From Micromonospora sp. C28SCA-DRY-2 (GTDB taxonomy: Bacteria > Actinomycetota > Actinomycetes > Mycobacteriales > Micromonosporaceae): a DNA stretch of 64,000 nucleotides. Under the pieces are notes generated by a model. The model saw only the letters and a program-made list of their open reading frames with translations. It was not told the origin of the DNA and made no database searches. Numbering within the stretch: position 1 is the stretch's first letter; each line of letters opens with the position of its first letter. Location: positions 1 to 64,000 of the forward strand of contig NZ_JAUMKD010000001.1 of NCBI RefSeq assembly GCF_030519475.1, given 5' to 3'. A program made the position numbers and the translations under genes. Below are positions 1-9,222 of this stretch, piece after piece.

Positions 1-2478
1 GCGTTCGATCTGGTGGCCGATGACGGTGGGGCCGAGCATGACGGCGAAGCCGGAGCCGTCGCGGCGCGGGTCGGCCGCCGGCAGCTCCACCGGCTCGCCG
101 TTGGCCGTGGCGCCCACCGGGCGCGGGCCGACCCAGGCGACCACCACGTCGGTCTCGCCCTTGAGGAACCGCTGGGCGCGCACCCCGCCGGTCGCCCGCC
201 CCTTCGCCGGGTACGCCTTGAACGGCGTCACCTTCACCGTCGCCCCGGTGGAGGTGACCACCATCGGCTCACCGTGCTTCGGGTCGTCGGTGCGCACCGC
301 GCCGAAGAACACCACCCGCGCGCCGGCCGGCAGGTTGATGCCGGCCATGCCGCCGCCCTTGAGTCCCTGCGGGCGCACCAGCCCGGCCGGGAAGCGCAGC
401 AGCGACGCCTCCGAGGTGACGAAGGTGAGCGTCTCGGCCCCGTCGGTGAGCCAGGTCGCGCCCACCACCTCGTCGCCCTCGCGCAGCCCGATCACCTCGA
501 ACTCGTCCGAGCGGACCGGCCAGTCCGGCGCGCAGACCTTCACCACGCCCTGCCGGGTGCCGAGCGCCAGCCCCGGCGAGCCCTCGGCCGTCGGGCCGAG
601 CGGCGCCAGGCCGACCACCGTCTCGCCGGCGGCCAGCGGCACCAGTTCGGCGGCCGACATGCCGCCGCGCAGCGACACCGTGCCGGCCTGCTCGGGCAGC
701 ACCGGCAGCGGCAGCACGTCGATCTTGAACGCCCGGCCGGCGCTGGTCACCAGCAGCACCCGGCCCCGGGCGGTGGTGTGCACCACGGCGCGTACCGCGT
801 CGTGCTTGACCCGACCGTGCCGGCGCCGCCCCTCGGCCGCCTCCTCCGACTCGGCAGCGGTCCGGGCGACCAGCCCGGTCGCGGAGAGGATCACCTGGCA
901 CGGATCGTCGGCCACCTCCAGCGGGCCGGCCGGCGCGGACGCCGCCAGCACCTCCTTGAGGTCGCCGTCGACCAGGGTGGTCCGCCGGGCGGTGCCGAAC
1001 TGCTTCACCACCGCGGCCAGTTCGTCGGAGACGAGCTTCCGGAGCACCTTCGGGTCGTCGAGGATCCGGGACAGCTCGGCGATCTCGGTGCGCAGCTTCT
1101 CCTGCTCGGCCTCCAGCTCGATCCGGTCGTACTTGGTGAGCCGGCGCAGCGGAGTGTCCAGGATGTAGGTCGCCTGGATCTCGGAGAGCTTGAACCGCCG
1201 CATCAGCCCGTCCTTGGCCGCCTGCGCGTCCTCGCTGCCCCGGATCAGCTTGACCACCTTGTCGATGTCGAGCAACGCGATCAGCAGGCCGTCGACCAGG
1301 TGCAGCCGCTCCTCGCGCTTGCGCCGCCGGTACGAGCTGCGCCGGGTCACCACCTCGTAGCGGTGGGCCAGGAAGACCTCCAGCAGCGCCTTCAGCCCGA
1401 GCGTCTGCGGCTGCCCGTCGACCAGCACCAGGTTGTTGACGCCGAAGGACTGCTCCAGCGGGGTAAGCCGGTAGAGGTCGGCGAGCAGGGCCTGCGGGTT
1501 GACGCCGACCTTGCACTCGATGACCAGCCGGGTGCCGCTCTCCCGGTCGGTGAGGTCCTTGACGTCGGCGATGCCGGTGAGCCGCTTGGTCTTGGTGACC
1601 TCGTTGGTGATCGCCGCGATCACCTTCTCGGCGCCGACGCCGTAGGGCAGCTCGACCACCGTGATCGCCTGCCGGCCCCGGCTGCCCTCCAGCGGGCCGA
1701 TCTCCACCTTGCCGCGCATCCGGACCACGCCCCGCCCGGTCTCGTAGGCCCGGCGGACCTCGTCCAGGCCGAGCAGCAGGCCACCGGTGGGCAGGTCGGG
1801 GCCGGGCACGAACTCCATCAGCTTGTCGAGCGTGGCGTCCGGGTGGTTGATCAACCAGCGGGCGGCCTGGACCACCTCGGCGAGGTTGTGCGGGATCATG
1901 TTGGTCGCCATCCCGACCGCGATCCCGGACGCGCCGTTGACCAGCAGGTTGGGGAAGGCGGCGGGCAGCACGGTGGGCTGGGTCAGCGAGCCGTCGTAGT
2001 TCGGCTCGACGTCGACGGTGTCCTCGCCCAGCTCGCCGACGAGCAGCATCGCCTCGCGGGACATCCGGGCCTCGGTGTAACGGGCGGCGGCCGGGCCGTC
2101 GTCCGGGGAGCCGAAGTTGCCGTGCCCGTCGATGAGCGGCACGTTGAGGGAGAAGTCCTGGGCCAGCCGGACCATCGCGTCGTAGATCGCGGTGTCGCCG
2201 TGCGGATGGTACTTACCCATGACGTCGCCGACGATCCGGGCCGACTTCACGTGGCCGCGGTCGGGGCGGTGCCCCTGCTCGTACATCGACCAGAGGATGC
2301 GCCGGTGCACCGGCTTGAGGCCGTCGCGGGCGTCCGGCAGGGCCCGGGAGTGGATCACCGAGAAGGCGTACTCCAGGTAGGAGTCGGAGACCTCGGCGAC
2401 CAGCGAGTTGTCGATGACCCGGGCACCGGCCTGGTCGAACGCGGAATGGTCGACCTTGGTGTCCTTGCGGCGTGCCAT
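1..2478 (-). CDS. parC: DNA topoisomerase IV subunit A, 3' end outside the window
   Basis: This is the breakage-reunion subunit of a type IIA topoisomerase, which with ParE decatenates and relaxes DNA using ATP. The ATG at 2478 follows a strong ribosome site (GAGGGGAGG), and 826 codons are visible before the window edge. The catalytic tyrosine sits in AARYTEAR at about residue 134. The quinolone-resistance region ([20 protein letters not shown]) spans about residues 75-94. The later part has the beta-pinwheel repeats of the C-terminal domain. It lies 29 bp downstream of parE on the same strand, so the two are probably cotranscribed. A gyrA paralogue is possible from sequence alone, but the parE neighbour and the lack of the usual gyrB-gyrA context favour ParC. 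Confidence 0.93.
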   Translation of the reverse strand, partial: MARRKDTKVDHSAFDQAGARVIDNSLVAEVSDSYLEYAFSVIHSRALPDARDGLKPVHRRILWSMYEQGHRPDRGHVKSARIVGDVMGKYHPHGDTAIYDAMVRLAQDFSLNVPLIDGHGNFGSPDDGPAAARYTEARMSREAMLLVGELGEDTVDVEPNYDGSLTQPTVLPAAFPNLLVNGASGIAVGMATNMIPHNLAEVVQAARWLINHPDATLDKLMEFVPGPDLPTGGLLLGLDEVRRAYETGRGVVRMRGKVEIGPLEGSRGRQAITVVELPYGVGAEKVIAAITNEVTKTKRLTGIADVKDLTDRESGTRLVIECKVGVNPQALLADLYRLTPLEQSFGVNNLVLVDGQPQTLGLKALLEVFLAHRYEVVTRRSSYRRRKREERLHLVDGLLIALLDIDKVVKLIRGSEDAQAAKDGLMRRFKLSEIQATYILDTPLRRLTKYDRIELEAEQEKLRTEIAELSRILDDPKVLRKLVSDELAAVVKQFGTARRTTLVDGDLKEVLAASAPAGPLEVADDPCQVILSATGLVARTAAESEEAAEGRRRHGRVKHDAVRAVVHTTARGRVLLVTSAGRAFKIDVLPLPVLPEQAGTVSLRGGMSAAELVPLAAGETVVGLAPLGPTAEGSPGLALGTRQGVVKVCAPDWPVRSDEFEVIGLREGDEVVGATWLTDGAETLTFVTSEASLLRFPAGLVRPQGLKGGGMAGINLPAGARVVFFGAVRTDDPKHGEPMVVTSTGATVKVTPFKAYPAKGRATGGVRAQRFLKGETDVVVAWVGPRPVGATANGEPVELPAADPRRDGSGFAVMLGPTVIGHQIER

Positions 2479-2507
2479 CGCTCAGCCCTCCCCTCGTACT
2501 GACGTGT

Positions 2508-4565
2508 TCATGCGTCGATCGCCTCCCGGTCGACCAGGTCGGCCGAGTCGATCAGCCAGTTGCGACGCGGTTCGACCTTCTCCCCCATCAGCAGGTCGAG
2601 GATCCGCTCGGCGGCGTCGACGTCGTCGAGGGTGATCCGGCGGACCGACCGGGTGGCCGGGTTCATGGTGGTCTCCCAGAGCTCGTCGGCGTCCATCTCG
2701 CCGAGACCCTTGAACCGCGGGATCGGAGTGACGATCTGCTTGCCGGCCTTCTCCAGCCTGCGCACCGTCGCCGCCATCTCGGCCTGGGTGTAGGTGTAGA
2801 ACGTCTCCGGGTTGCGGCCCTTGGTGGTGATCTTGTGCAGGGGCGGCATCGCGGCGTAGAGCCGGCCGGCCTCGATCAGCGGCCGCATGTAGCGGGCGAA
2901 GAGCGTGATCAGCAGCGTCCGGATGTGCGCGCCGTCCACGTCGGCGTCCGCCATGATCAGTACGCGGCCGTAACGCAGCGCGGACAGGTCGAAGGTGCGC
3001 CCGGAGCCGGCGCCGAGCACCTGCACGATGGCGGCGCACTCGGCATTGTCCAGCACCTGCTGGAGGTTGGCCTTCTGCACGTTGAGGATCTTGCCCCGGA
3101 TGGGCAGCAGCGCCTGGTATTCGGCCGAGCGGGCCAGGCGGCCGGTGCCCAGCGCGCTGTCGCCCTCCACGATGAACAGTTCGCTGCGCTCGATCCCCGC
3201 GGCCCGGCAGTCGACCAGCTTGGCCGGCATCGACGCGCCCTCCAGGGCGGTCTTGCGCCGGGCGGCGTCCTTCTGCTGCTTCTGGGTCAGCCGCACCCGG
3301 GCCGCGTCGACGATCTTCTGGAGCACCGTGCGGGCCTCGGCCTTGCTGCGCCGGTCGTCCAGCCAGGCCTTGACGTGCTGCTCGACCAGGGACTGGATCA
3401 CCTTGGTGATGCCGGCGGTGGAGAGTTCGTCCTTGGTCTGCGAGGTGAACTGCGGCTCGGGGATCCGCACGTGCACCACCGCGGTCATCCCCTCCAGGAC
3501 GTCGTCCAGGGTGGGCGGATCCTCCTTGGCCTTGAGCAGGCCACGGGTGTTGCGGACGGCGTCGGCGAGGGTACGCGCCAGGGCCCGCTCGAAGCCCTTG
3601 CGGTGGGTGCCGCCGTGCGCGTTGCGGATGGTGTTGGTGAAGCACTCGACGGTGCGCTCGTAGCCGGTGCCCCAGCGGAAGGCCACCTCGACCTCGGCCC
3701 GTCGCTGCACGTTGGACTGCATCACGCCGTTGGCGTCGGCGGCGTTCTCCCGGTAGCTGCCCTCGCCGGTGACCAGCAGCGTGCCGGAGACCGGGCGGTC
3801 ACCGGCCGGGGCGAGGAACTCCACCATGTCGGTCAGCCCGTTGGGGAAGTGGAAGCGCTCCTCGGTCGGCTCGGCGCCGGTGTGGTCGCGCAGCAGGTAG
3901 CTCACGCCGGGGACCAGGAAGGCGGTGTTGCGCAGCTTCATCCGCACGGCCTCGGTGTCCAGGGCCGCGCCGGTCTCGAAGTAGCGGGGGTCGTGCCAGT
4001 AGCGGATGGAGGTGCCGGTGCGCTGACCGCGCTTCATCGCGCCGACGACCTGGAGCCCCGGGCCGGCGGTGAACGGCGCGTCCGGCCCGTCGCCGTCGAA
4101 GATCCCCGGCACGCCGTGCCGGAACGACATGGCGTGGACCTTGCCGCCCCGGCGGACCGTCACGTCGAACCGGCGAGAGAGCGCGTTGACCGCCGAGGCG
4201 CCCACGCCGTGCAGGCCGCCGGAGGTCTTGTAGCCGGAGCCGCCGAACTTGCCGCCGGCGTGCAGCCGGGTGAGCACCAATTCGACGCCGGAGAGGCCGG
4301 AGCGGGCGTGCACGTCGGTCGGGATGCCCCGGCCGTCGTCGTCGACCTGCACCGAGCCGTCGGCGTGCAGCGTCACCTCGACCTTGCGGGCGTGACCGGC
4401 GACACCCTCGTCGGTGGCGTTGTCGAGGATCTCGTTGACGAGGTGACCCACGCCACGGCTGTCGGTGGAGCCGATGTACATGCCGGGCCGCTTGCGGACG
4501 GCGTCCAGCCCCTCGAGGTGCGTGAGGTCGTCGGCCCCGTACAGGGTCTCAGGCTCTGCGGTCAA
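2508..4565 (-). CDS. parE: DNA topoisomerase IV subunit B
   Basis: This is the ATPase subunit of topoisomerase IV, partner of the ParC encoded just downstream. The N-terminal GHKL domain begins with YGADDLTHLEGLDAVRKRPG and has the ATP-site asparagine in EILDNATDEG. The TOPRIM domain shows IVEGDSALG and the acidic DADVDGAHIR motif. I chose the TTG at 4565 (MTAEPETLYG, 685 residues) because GGGAG lies nine bases upstream and ParE homologues begin at this point. The same frame stays open to 4811, but those 82 extra residues are arginine- and alanine-rich and unlike ParE. A possible TAGGCT -10 element at 4643-4648 would also exclude the longer form. Confidence 0.93.
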   Translation of the reverse strand: MTAEPETLYGADDLTHLEGLDAVRKRPGMYIGSTDSRGVGHLVNEILDNATDEGVAGHARKVEVTLHADGSVQVDDDGRGIPTDVHARSGLSGVELVLTRLHAGGKFGGSGYKTSGGLHGVGASAVNALSRRFDVTVRRGGKVHAMSFRHGVPGIFDGDGPDAPFTAGPGLQVVGAMKRGQRTGTSIRYWHDPRYFETGAALDTEAVRMKLRNTAFLVPGVSYLLRDHTGAEPTEERFHFPNGLTDMVEFLAPAGDRPVSGTLLVTGEGSYRENAADANGVMQSNVQRRAEVEVAFRWGTGYERTVECFTNTIRNAHGGTHRKGFERALARTLADAVRNTRGLLKAKEDPPTLDDVLEGMTAVVHVRIPEPQFTSQTKDELSTAGITKVIQSLVEQHVKAWLDDRRSKAEARTVLQKIVDAARVRLTQKQQKDAARRKTALEGASMPAKLVDCRAAGIERSELFIVEGDSALGTGRLARSAEYQALLPIRGKILNVQKANLQQVLDNAECAAIVQVLGAGSGRTFDLSALRYGRVLIMADADVDGAHIRTLLITLFARYMRPLIEAGRLYAAMPPLHKITTKGRNPETFYTYTQAEMAATVRRLEKAGKQIVTPIPRFKGLGEMDADELWETTMNPATRSVRRITLDDVDAAERILDLLMGEKVEPRRNWLIDSADLVDREAIDA

Positions 4566-4869
4566 CTGGTCGTACTCCCAGGTCTCGGCGGTGTGGTGCC
4601 GCTCACCGGCGAACGTCGCCCCCCTCGCGGCGCGCCGCAGCGAGCCTAGCCCGCTGCTCCGACAACGCCGTGGCACCCCGCGCGACCCGCCGGGGCGGGG
4701 CGCGGCTGCGGCCCGGAAGCTCCGGAAGACGCGCTCGGCGCGCTCCCGGCAGTGCAACGCCGCGGACGCCGGCCGGATTCCGGCTCCCGCCCGGGACGGC
4801 CGGAACGGCACCGCACCGCTACGCTGGCCGACGGTCGCGCCCGGTGGGGCGCCGGCGCGGGGAGGCGGC
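4566..4869. other. Divergent intergenic region, parE / methyltransferase
   Basis: These 304 bases separate two divergent genes. On the minus strand a TAGGCT hexamer (4643-4648) could be the parE -10 element, giving a leader of about 70 nt. No convincing -35 partner is seen. Open frames crossing the region are compositional and I do not call them genes. Confidence 0.4.
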
Positions 4870-5529
4870 GTGCGGGAGGACGGGGCGACCGGGCGGCTGT
4901 CGGCCGAGTCACTCGCGGCGGGCGACCCGACCGGCTGGTTCGAGCGGCTCTACACCGAGGCGGAGCGGGGCGACGCGGCGGTGCCGTGGGACCGGGACGC
5001 CCCGCACGGGCTGCTGGCCGGGTGGACCGCGGCGAGCGGGCTGACCGGGGCCGGCCGGCGGGCGGCCGTGGTGGGCTGCGGCTACGGCCGGGACGCCGAG
5101 CACGTGGCCGGGCTCGGCTTCGCCACCGTGGCCTTCGACATCTCCCCGACAGCGGTCCGGACCGCCCGGGACCGGCACCCGGGCTCGCCGGTCGACTACC
5201 GGGTGGCCGACCTGCTCGACCCGCCGGCCGCCTGGCGGCGCGGGTTCGACCTGGTGGTGGAGAGCATGAACGTGCAGGCGCTGCCACCCGAGGTCCGGGT
5301 CGCCGGGTTCGGCGCGGTCGCCGACCTGGTGGCGCCGGGCGGCACGCTGCTGGTGATCGCCGCCGGCCGGGCCGACGACGAGGAGCCGCCGGCCGCGCCG
5401 CCCTGGCCGCTCACCCGCGGCGAGGTCGACGCCTTCGCCGGGAACGGGCTCGCGCCGGTCCGCGTCGAGGAGTTGCGGGACCCGTCGGGCGTGCTCCGCT
5501 GGCGTGCGGAGTTCCACCGCCCCGCCTGA
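4870..5529 (+). CDS. Class I SAM-dependent methyltransferase, TPMT-like
   Basis: A 219-residue Rossmann-fold methyltransferase. Motif I is VVGCGYGRDAEHVA at about residues 70-83, close to the GCGxGRD form of the thiopurine S-methyltransferase family. AFDISPTAV follows as the acidic strand that binds the SAM ribose, and LVVESMNVQALP sits at motif IV. The substrate cannot be read from the sequence. The GTG start at 4870 has GGGGAGG upstream. The same frame is open further upstream across the parE promoter, which I reject as non-coding. It is a single gene facing away from parE. Confidence 0.8.
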   Translation: MREDGATGRLSAESLAAGDPTGWFERLYTEAERGDAAVPWDRDAPHGLLAGWTAASGLTGAGRRAAVVGCGYGRDAEHVAGLGFATVAFDISPTAVRTARDRHPGSPVDYRVADLLDPPAAWRRGFDLVVESMNVQALPPEVRVAGFGAVADLVAPGGTLLVIAAGRADDEEPPAAPPWPLTRGEVDAFAGNGLAPVRVEELRDPSGVLRWRAEFHRPA

Positions 5530-5758
5530 CGCCACCGGCGCACGGGCGCCGCACACCAGTCGCCCACCCCGGGCCGGGACCGCCGACGTGGCGGTCACGT
5601 CCGCCCCGGTCGGGCTGCCCGCACGACCGGTGGCGCCGCCCCGGGGACCGCCCCGCATCGAAGGATCATGTTTCCGGCCATTGACGGCCGTCACACCGAG
5701 GTGATCTGATCGCGCTCTCGGAGGATCTTTCATATTTCGATCGTCGGATGGGGGACCC

Positions 5759-7018
5759 ATGTCCAGGTTCCGTCGTACCGTCGTCGCGGTCGCGCTGGCC
5801 GCCGCCACGACGGCGCTCGCCACCGCCGTGGCGCCGCCCGGGCCCGCCTCGGCGGCCCTGCCCACCGCGGCCGTCGCGATCGGCGACAGCTTCATCAGCG
5901 GCGAGGGCGCCGGCGCGTACGCCCCGGTGGTGGACGCCAACGGCGTCGCACAGACCTTCCCCGGCTGGACGGCGCCGAACAGCAACGCGTTCTTCTGCCA
6001 CCGCTCGGCGAACGCCTCGCTGCACCGGGCCACCCTGCCGGGCATCCAGGACCGGTTCAACCTCGCCTGCTCCGGCGGCCAGCCGCACGACATCGCCACC
6101 GCCTCCTCGGCCCGGGCGAACGGCCGGCAGGTGGCCGCGCAGCTCGACCAGCTGCGCGCGGTCGGGCGGACCCACGACATCGACCTGGTGCTGCTCGGGC
6201 TCGGCTCCAACAACAGCTCGTTCACCTTCGGCGACGTCGCCGAGAAGTGCGCCAACCGGTTCATCGCGGACGCCTGGACCGGCTGGTGGGAGTTCTGGGC
6301 GTACCTCGGCGGACCGGTCGAGCAGGAGCCCTGCACGGACGCCGACCTGGCCACCGCCGCGCAGTGGAGCGCCGCGACCGCGGAGACCACCACGGCCGTA
6401 CGCCAGCTGCTGACCACCCTGCGCGAGATCGACGCCGACGGCCAGCACCGGGTCGTCTTCCAGGACTACACCAACCCGCTGCCGTTCGACCTCGACCCGA
6501 CGTTCCACACCGAGGACAGCCGGGACGACACCCGGGACAAGTTCCGCGCCCTGGGCGCCGAGCGGTACGCGGCCGGCTGCCCGATCCACCGGGCCAGCCT
6601 GCTGCCCGGCCACCGCTTCTCGCAGGGCCTCGGCACCCTGGTGCGGTCCACCCGGGACACCCTGGCCGCCGAGTTCCCCGGCGCCGACCTGGTCTACCTC
6701 AACGTGCAGCGGGCCTTCGACGGCGCCCGGCTCTGCGAGTCGGCGGCCAGCCCGACCGGCGCGCTGGCCACCCCGATCCGGCTCCAGGACTCCCCGCCGA
6801 ACGGCGTCTTCGTCACCAGCCTGGCCGGCAAGGACAAGATCGCCATCCAGCGGATCGCCAACACCTGCGTGTCGTACTTCCAGACCTGCCAGGAGTCGTG
6901 GCACCCGAACGCGGCCGGGCACCAGGTGCTGGGGCAGTGCCTGAGCGGCGCCGCCGCCACCAGCGCCCGCGCGGTGGCCTGCGTCCGCGCCACCAACGGG
7001 TCGATCACCGTCTCCTGA
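5759..7018 (+). CDS. Secreted SGNH/GDSL-type hydrolase
   Basis: A 419-residue exported esterase/lipase-type hydrolase. Residues 1-33 form a Sec signal peptide (RFRR, a hydrophobic alanine-rich core, then a PASA-A cleavage site). The catalytic serine is in AIGDSFISGEG (Ser44), GLGSNNSSF supplies the block with the oxyanion Asn, and SWHPNAAGH near residue 382 holds the catalytic His. It has paired cysteines, as expected for an extracellular protein. It belongs to the actinobacterial SGNH family that acts on lipid or acylated-sugar esters, but the substrate is unknown. The start has GGGGGA just upstream. It is a single gene ending at a strong terminator. Confidence 0.87.
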   Translation: MSRFRRTVVAVALAAATTALATAVAPPGPASAALPTAAVAIGDSFISGEGAGAYAPVVDANGVAQTFPGWTAPNSNAFFCHRSANASLHRATLPGIQDRFNLACSGGQPHDIATASSARANGRQVAAQLDQLRAVGRTHDIDLVLLGLGSNNSSFTFGDVAEKCANRFIADAWTGWWEFWAYLGGPVEQEPCTDADLATAAQWSAATAETTTAVRQLLTTLREIDADGQHRVVFQDYTNPLPFDLDPTFHTEDSRDDTRDKFRALGAERYAAGCPIHRASLLPGHRFSQGLGTLVRSTRDTLAAEFPGADLVYLNVQRAFDGARLCESAASPTGALATPIRLQDSPPNGVFVTSLAGKDKIAIQRIANTCVSYFQTCQESWHPNAAGHQVLGQCLSGAAATSARAVACVRATNGSITVS

Positions 7019-7020
7019 CC

Positions 7021-7082
7021 CGCCGCGCCCGGGCCCGCGGGCGCGGCGACGACGAGGCCCCGCCGCCCGGCGGGGCCTCGTC
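7021..7082. terminator. Double hairpin between convergent genes
   Basis: There are two adjacent perfect stems. CGCCGCGCCC (7021-7030) pairs with GGGCGCGGCG (7039-7048). A 14-bp stem (7051-7064 with 7069-7082) closes a GCCC loop. There is no T-tract, as is common in actinobacteria. The location suits a bidirectional terminator for the hydrolase and nsrR. Confidence 0.8.
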
Positions 7083-7137
7083 CGCGTCCGGGCGACCCGC
7101 CGGAACAACCCGGGCGCGCCGCTCGCCCGCGGTCGAC

Positions 7138-7680
7138 CTACCCCTCGCTCCCGGCCGCCGCCGCGCAGGTCGCCGGGACGCCCGGCCCAACGGGTGCGGC
7201 GGGGACGCCGGGTGCGGCCGGGACGCCGGGCGCGGCCGGGACGCCGGGCGCGGCCGGGGGCGCGCCGAGGGCGAGCACGATCGGGCCGGCCGGGCCGGCG
7301 ACCAGGTCGTCGAGGCGTACGCCGTCGAGCACGGCGAGGAACGCCTGCCGGGCGCGGCGCAGCTCGGCGCGCAGCCAGCAGGCCGCCCGCAGCGGGCAGG
7401 GCGGGGCCTCGCAGTCGACCACCTCGTCCTCACCCTCGAACGCCCGGACGACCTGCCCCACGGTGAGCCGCCCGCCGCCCTCGGCGAACGTCACCCCGCC
7501 GGCCCGGCCCCGGACGGTGACCAGCACGCCGAGCCGCTGCAACCGCTGGACCAGCTTCGCCACGTGGTTGCGCGGCAGCGCCAACTGCCCGGCCAACTCC
7601 TCGACGGTCGTCCGGCGCGGCGTCGCGGCGGCGGCCATGGCGATCCGCAGCGCCATGTCGGTGGACCGGTTGAGCCTCAC
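7138..7680 (-). CDS. nsrR: NsrR-type Rrf2 family nitric-oxide sensor/repressor
   Basis: A winged-helix Rrf2 regulator of 180 residues. It carries the full ligand set known for the [4Fe-4S] cluster of actinobacterial NsrR: an Asp at position 8 (MRLNRSTD) plus three cysteines in CEAPPCPLRAAC (Cys90, Cys95, Cys101). NsrR represses NO-detoxifying genes until NO damages the cluster, and the divergent neighbour is a flavohaemoglobin, its classic target. The C-terminus is extended by GVPAAP repeats encoded by an 18-bp tandem repeat. The GTG start lies 7 nt after a TAGGGT hexamer, so the mRNA is probably leaderless. Family assignment is very secure; the tail is unexplained. Confidence 0.93.
   Translation of the reverse strand: MRLNRSTDMALRIAMAAAATPRRTTVEELAGQLALPRNHVAKLVQRLQRLGVLVTVRGRAGGVTFAEGGGRLTVGQVVRAFEGEDEVVDCEAPPCPLRAACWLRAELRRARQAFLAVLDGVRLDDLVAGPAGPIVLALGAPPAAPGVPAAPGVPAAPGVPAAPVGPGVPATCAAAAGSEG
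7202..7255. repeat. 18-bp tandem repeat (three units) inside nsrR
   Basis: There are three units of GGGACGCCGGGYGCGGCC (7202-7219, 7220-7237, 7238-7255). The second and third are identical and the first differs at one base. On the minus strand each unit encodes six residues (GVPAAP) of the NsrR C-terminal tail. Copy number could change without breaking the frame. Confidence 0.9.
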
Positions 7681-7687
7681 CCGCCCG

Positions 7688-7693
7688 ACCCTA
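7688..7693 (-). promoter_or_regulatory. -10 element of nsrR, leaderless
   Basis: TAGGGT on the minus strand ends 7 bases before the GTG start codon. Transcription would begin at or next to the start codon, which explains the absence of a ribosome-binding site. Confidence 0.6.
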
Positions 7694-7775
7694 GCCAGCG
7701 CGGACGCCGCCGACCACGGCCGGACGGGCCGGGAGTGTGATCCGGGCGACCAGCGACCCGGGACCTTCGGCCCTG

Positions 7776-7798
7776 AAGAGGTATCTCAAATGCTTGTT
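7776..7798. promoter_or_regulatory. Probable NsrR operator upstream of hmp
   Basis: An 11-1-11 inverted repeat: AAGAGGTATCT, a single C, then AAATGCTTGTT. The two half-sites match at six of eleven positions (AAnnnGnATnT). This is the layout of the 23-bp NsrR sites described upstream of Streptomyces hmpA and nsrR genes. It stands out as an A/T-rich island between the divergent nsrR and hmp. Confidence 0.75.
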
Positions 7799-7842
7799 TA
7801 GCTGGCCGGGCCCGAACGGTTCATCGGAGAAGGAGACAACTC

Positions 7843-9063
7843 GTGCTCACCGAGTCCTCAGCAGCAGTGGTGACGGCGACCCTGCCCGCCGTCGAAGCGC
7901 ACGGGGAGGCGATCACCCGCCGGTTCTACCAGCGGATGTTCGAGGCGCACCCGGAACTGCTGGACCTGTTCAACCGGGGCAACCAGGCGACCGGGGCGCA
8001 GCAGGCCGCGCTGGCCGGCGCGGTGGTGGCGTACGCCGGGCACCTGACCGGCGGCTCGACGGTGCCGTGGGGGCCGATCCTGGACCGGATCGCGCACAAG
8101 CACGCCTCGCTGGGCATCACCGCCACCCAGTACACGATCGTCGGCCGGCACCTGCTCGCCGCCGTCGGCGAGGTGCTGGGCGAGGCGGTCACCCCGGCGG
8201 TGGCGGCGGCCTGGGACGAGGTGTACTGGCTGCTGGCCTGCGAGCTGATCGCCCGGGAGGCGCGCCTCTACACGCTCGCCGGGCTGGCCGAGGGCGAGTC
8301 GGTGTGGCGCGACTGGCGGGTGGCCGACAAGGTGCGGGAGACCCCCGACGTGGTCTCGTTCGCCCTGGTCCCGGTCGACGGCGGCGCGGTGCCCACCTTC
8401 ACCCCCGGCCAGTACACGTCGGTGGCGGTCGACCTGGACGGCGGGCGCGGCCGGCAGATCCGGCAGTACAGCCTCTCCGGCCGCCCCGGCGCCGACCACT
8501 GGCGGATCACCGTCAAGCGGGTGCGCGGCACCGACGGCGCCCCCGACGGCATGGTCTCCACCTTCCTGCACCAGCAGGTCACCGTCGGTGACACCCTCCG
8601 GCTCAGCCCGCCCTTCGGCGAGGTCAGCGCGGTCGCCGGGTCCGGACCGCTGCTGCTGGTCAGCGCGGGCATCGGGCTGACCCCCGCGATGGCCGCGCTG
8701 GAGCACCTGGCCGCCACCGAACCGCAGCGCCCGGTGACGCTGGTGCACGCCGACCGGGCCGGCGCCGCGCACGCCTTCCGCGGCGAGCTGCCGCGCCTGC
8801 ACGCCGCGCTGCCCAACCTGCGGACCACGCTCTGGTACGAGGAGGTCACCGACGCCGACCGGGCCGGACCGACCGCCGAGGTGGCCGGCGGCCGGGTCGA
8901 CCCGGAGCTGATCCCGCTCTCCCCCGACGCGCACGTGCACCTGTGCGGGCCGCTGCCGTTCATGAACGTGGTCCGCGGTGGCCTGCTGCGCCGCGGGGTC
9001 CCGGTGGAGCGGATCGCCTACGAGGTGTTCGGCCCGGGCATGCTCCGCGACGACCGGGCCTGA
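7843..9063 (+). CDS. hmp: Flavohaemoglobin, nitric oxide dioxygenase
   Basis: A 406-residue cytosolic enzyme that oxidises NO to nitrate using O2 and NAD(P)H. The globin domain (about 1-140) has Tyr29 at position B10 (RRFYQRMF), QQA at the E7 region, and the proximal haem His in IAHKHASLG (His87). The FAD domain shows RQYSLS at about residues 204-209 and the NAD domain LLLVSAGIGLTPAMAAL and HLCGPLPFMNVV. Length is normal for Hmp. The GTG start follows AGAAGGAGA. It is divergent from nsrR and should be induced by NO through the operator at 7776-7798. A strong hairpin follows the gene. Confidence 0.96.
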   Translation: MLTESSAAVVTATLPAVEAHGEAITRRFYQRMFEAHPELLDLFNRGNQATGAQQAALAGAVVAYAGHLTGGSTVPWGPILDRIAHKHASLGITATQYTIVGRHLLAAVGEVLGEAVTPAVAAAWDEVYWLLACELIAREARLYTLAGLAEGESVWRDWRVADKVRETPDVVSFALVPVDGGAVPTFTPGQYTSVAVDLDGGRGRQIRQYSLSGRPGADHWRITVKRVRGTDGAPDGMVSTFLHQQVTVGDTLRLSPPFGEVSAVAGSGPLLLVSAGIGLTPAMAALEHLAATEPQRPVTLVHADRAGAAHAFRGELPRLHAALPNLRTTLWYEEVTDADRAGPTAEVAGGRVDPELIPLSPDAHVHLCGPLPFMNVVRGGLLRRGVPVERIAYEVFGPGMLRDDRA

Positions 9064-9097
9064 CCACGGGATACGTCCGCCGAACCGGAGCCGGGCC

Positions 9098-9135
9098 GGC
9101 GGGCGCCGGGGCGACGCGCCGCCCCGGCGCCCGCC
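9098..9135 (+). terminator. Hairpin terminator after hmp
   Basis: A perfect 15-bp GC stem (9098-9112 with 9121-9135) closes an 8-base loop. It separates hmp from the following operon. Confidence 0.75.
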
Positions 9136-9222
9136 CGAATCTCCACACCCGACTGAGCGGCCCCTCAGGAGAAGTCGATGATCTAGAGGTTAGGCGGAGA
9201 AGCCGAGGGTAGGGACCTTCCC

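Noticed and set aside
4566..4811. 82-residue N-terminal extension of ParE
   Set aside because: Arg/Ala-rich, unlike ParE, and a TTG with ribosome site fits the family start; a -10-like element lies inside the extension.
7202..7255. Tandem repeat as a CRISPR-like array
   Set aside because: Units are contiguous without spacers and encode a protein tail in frame.
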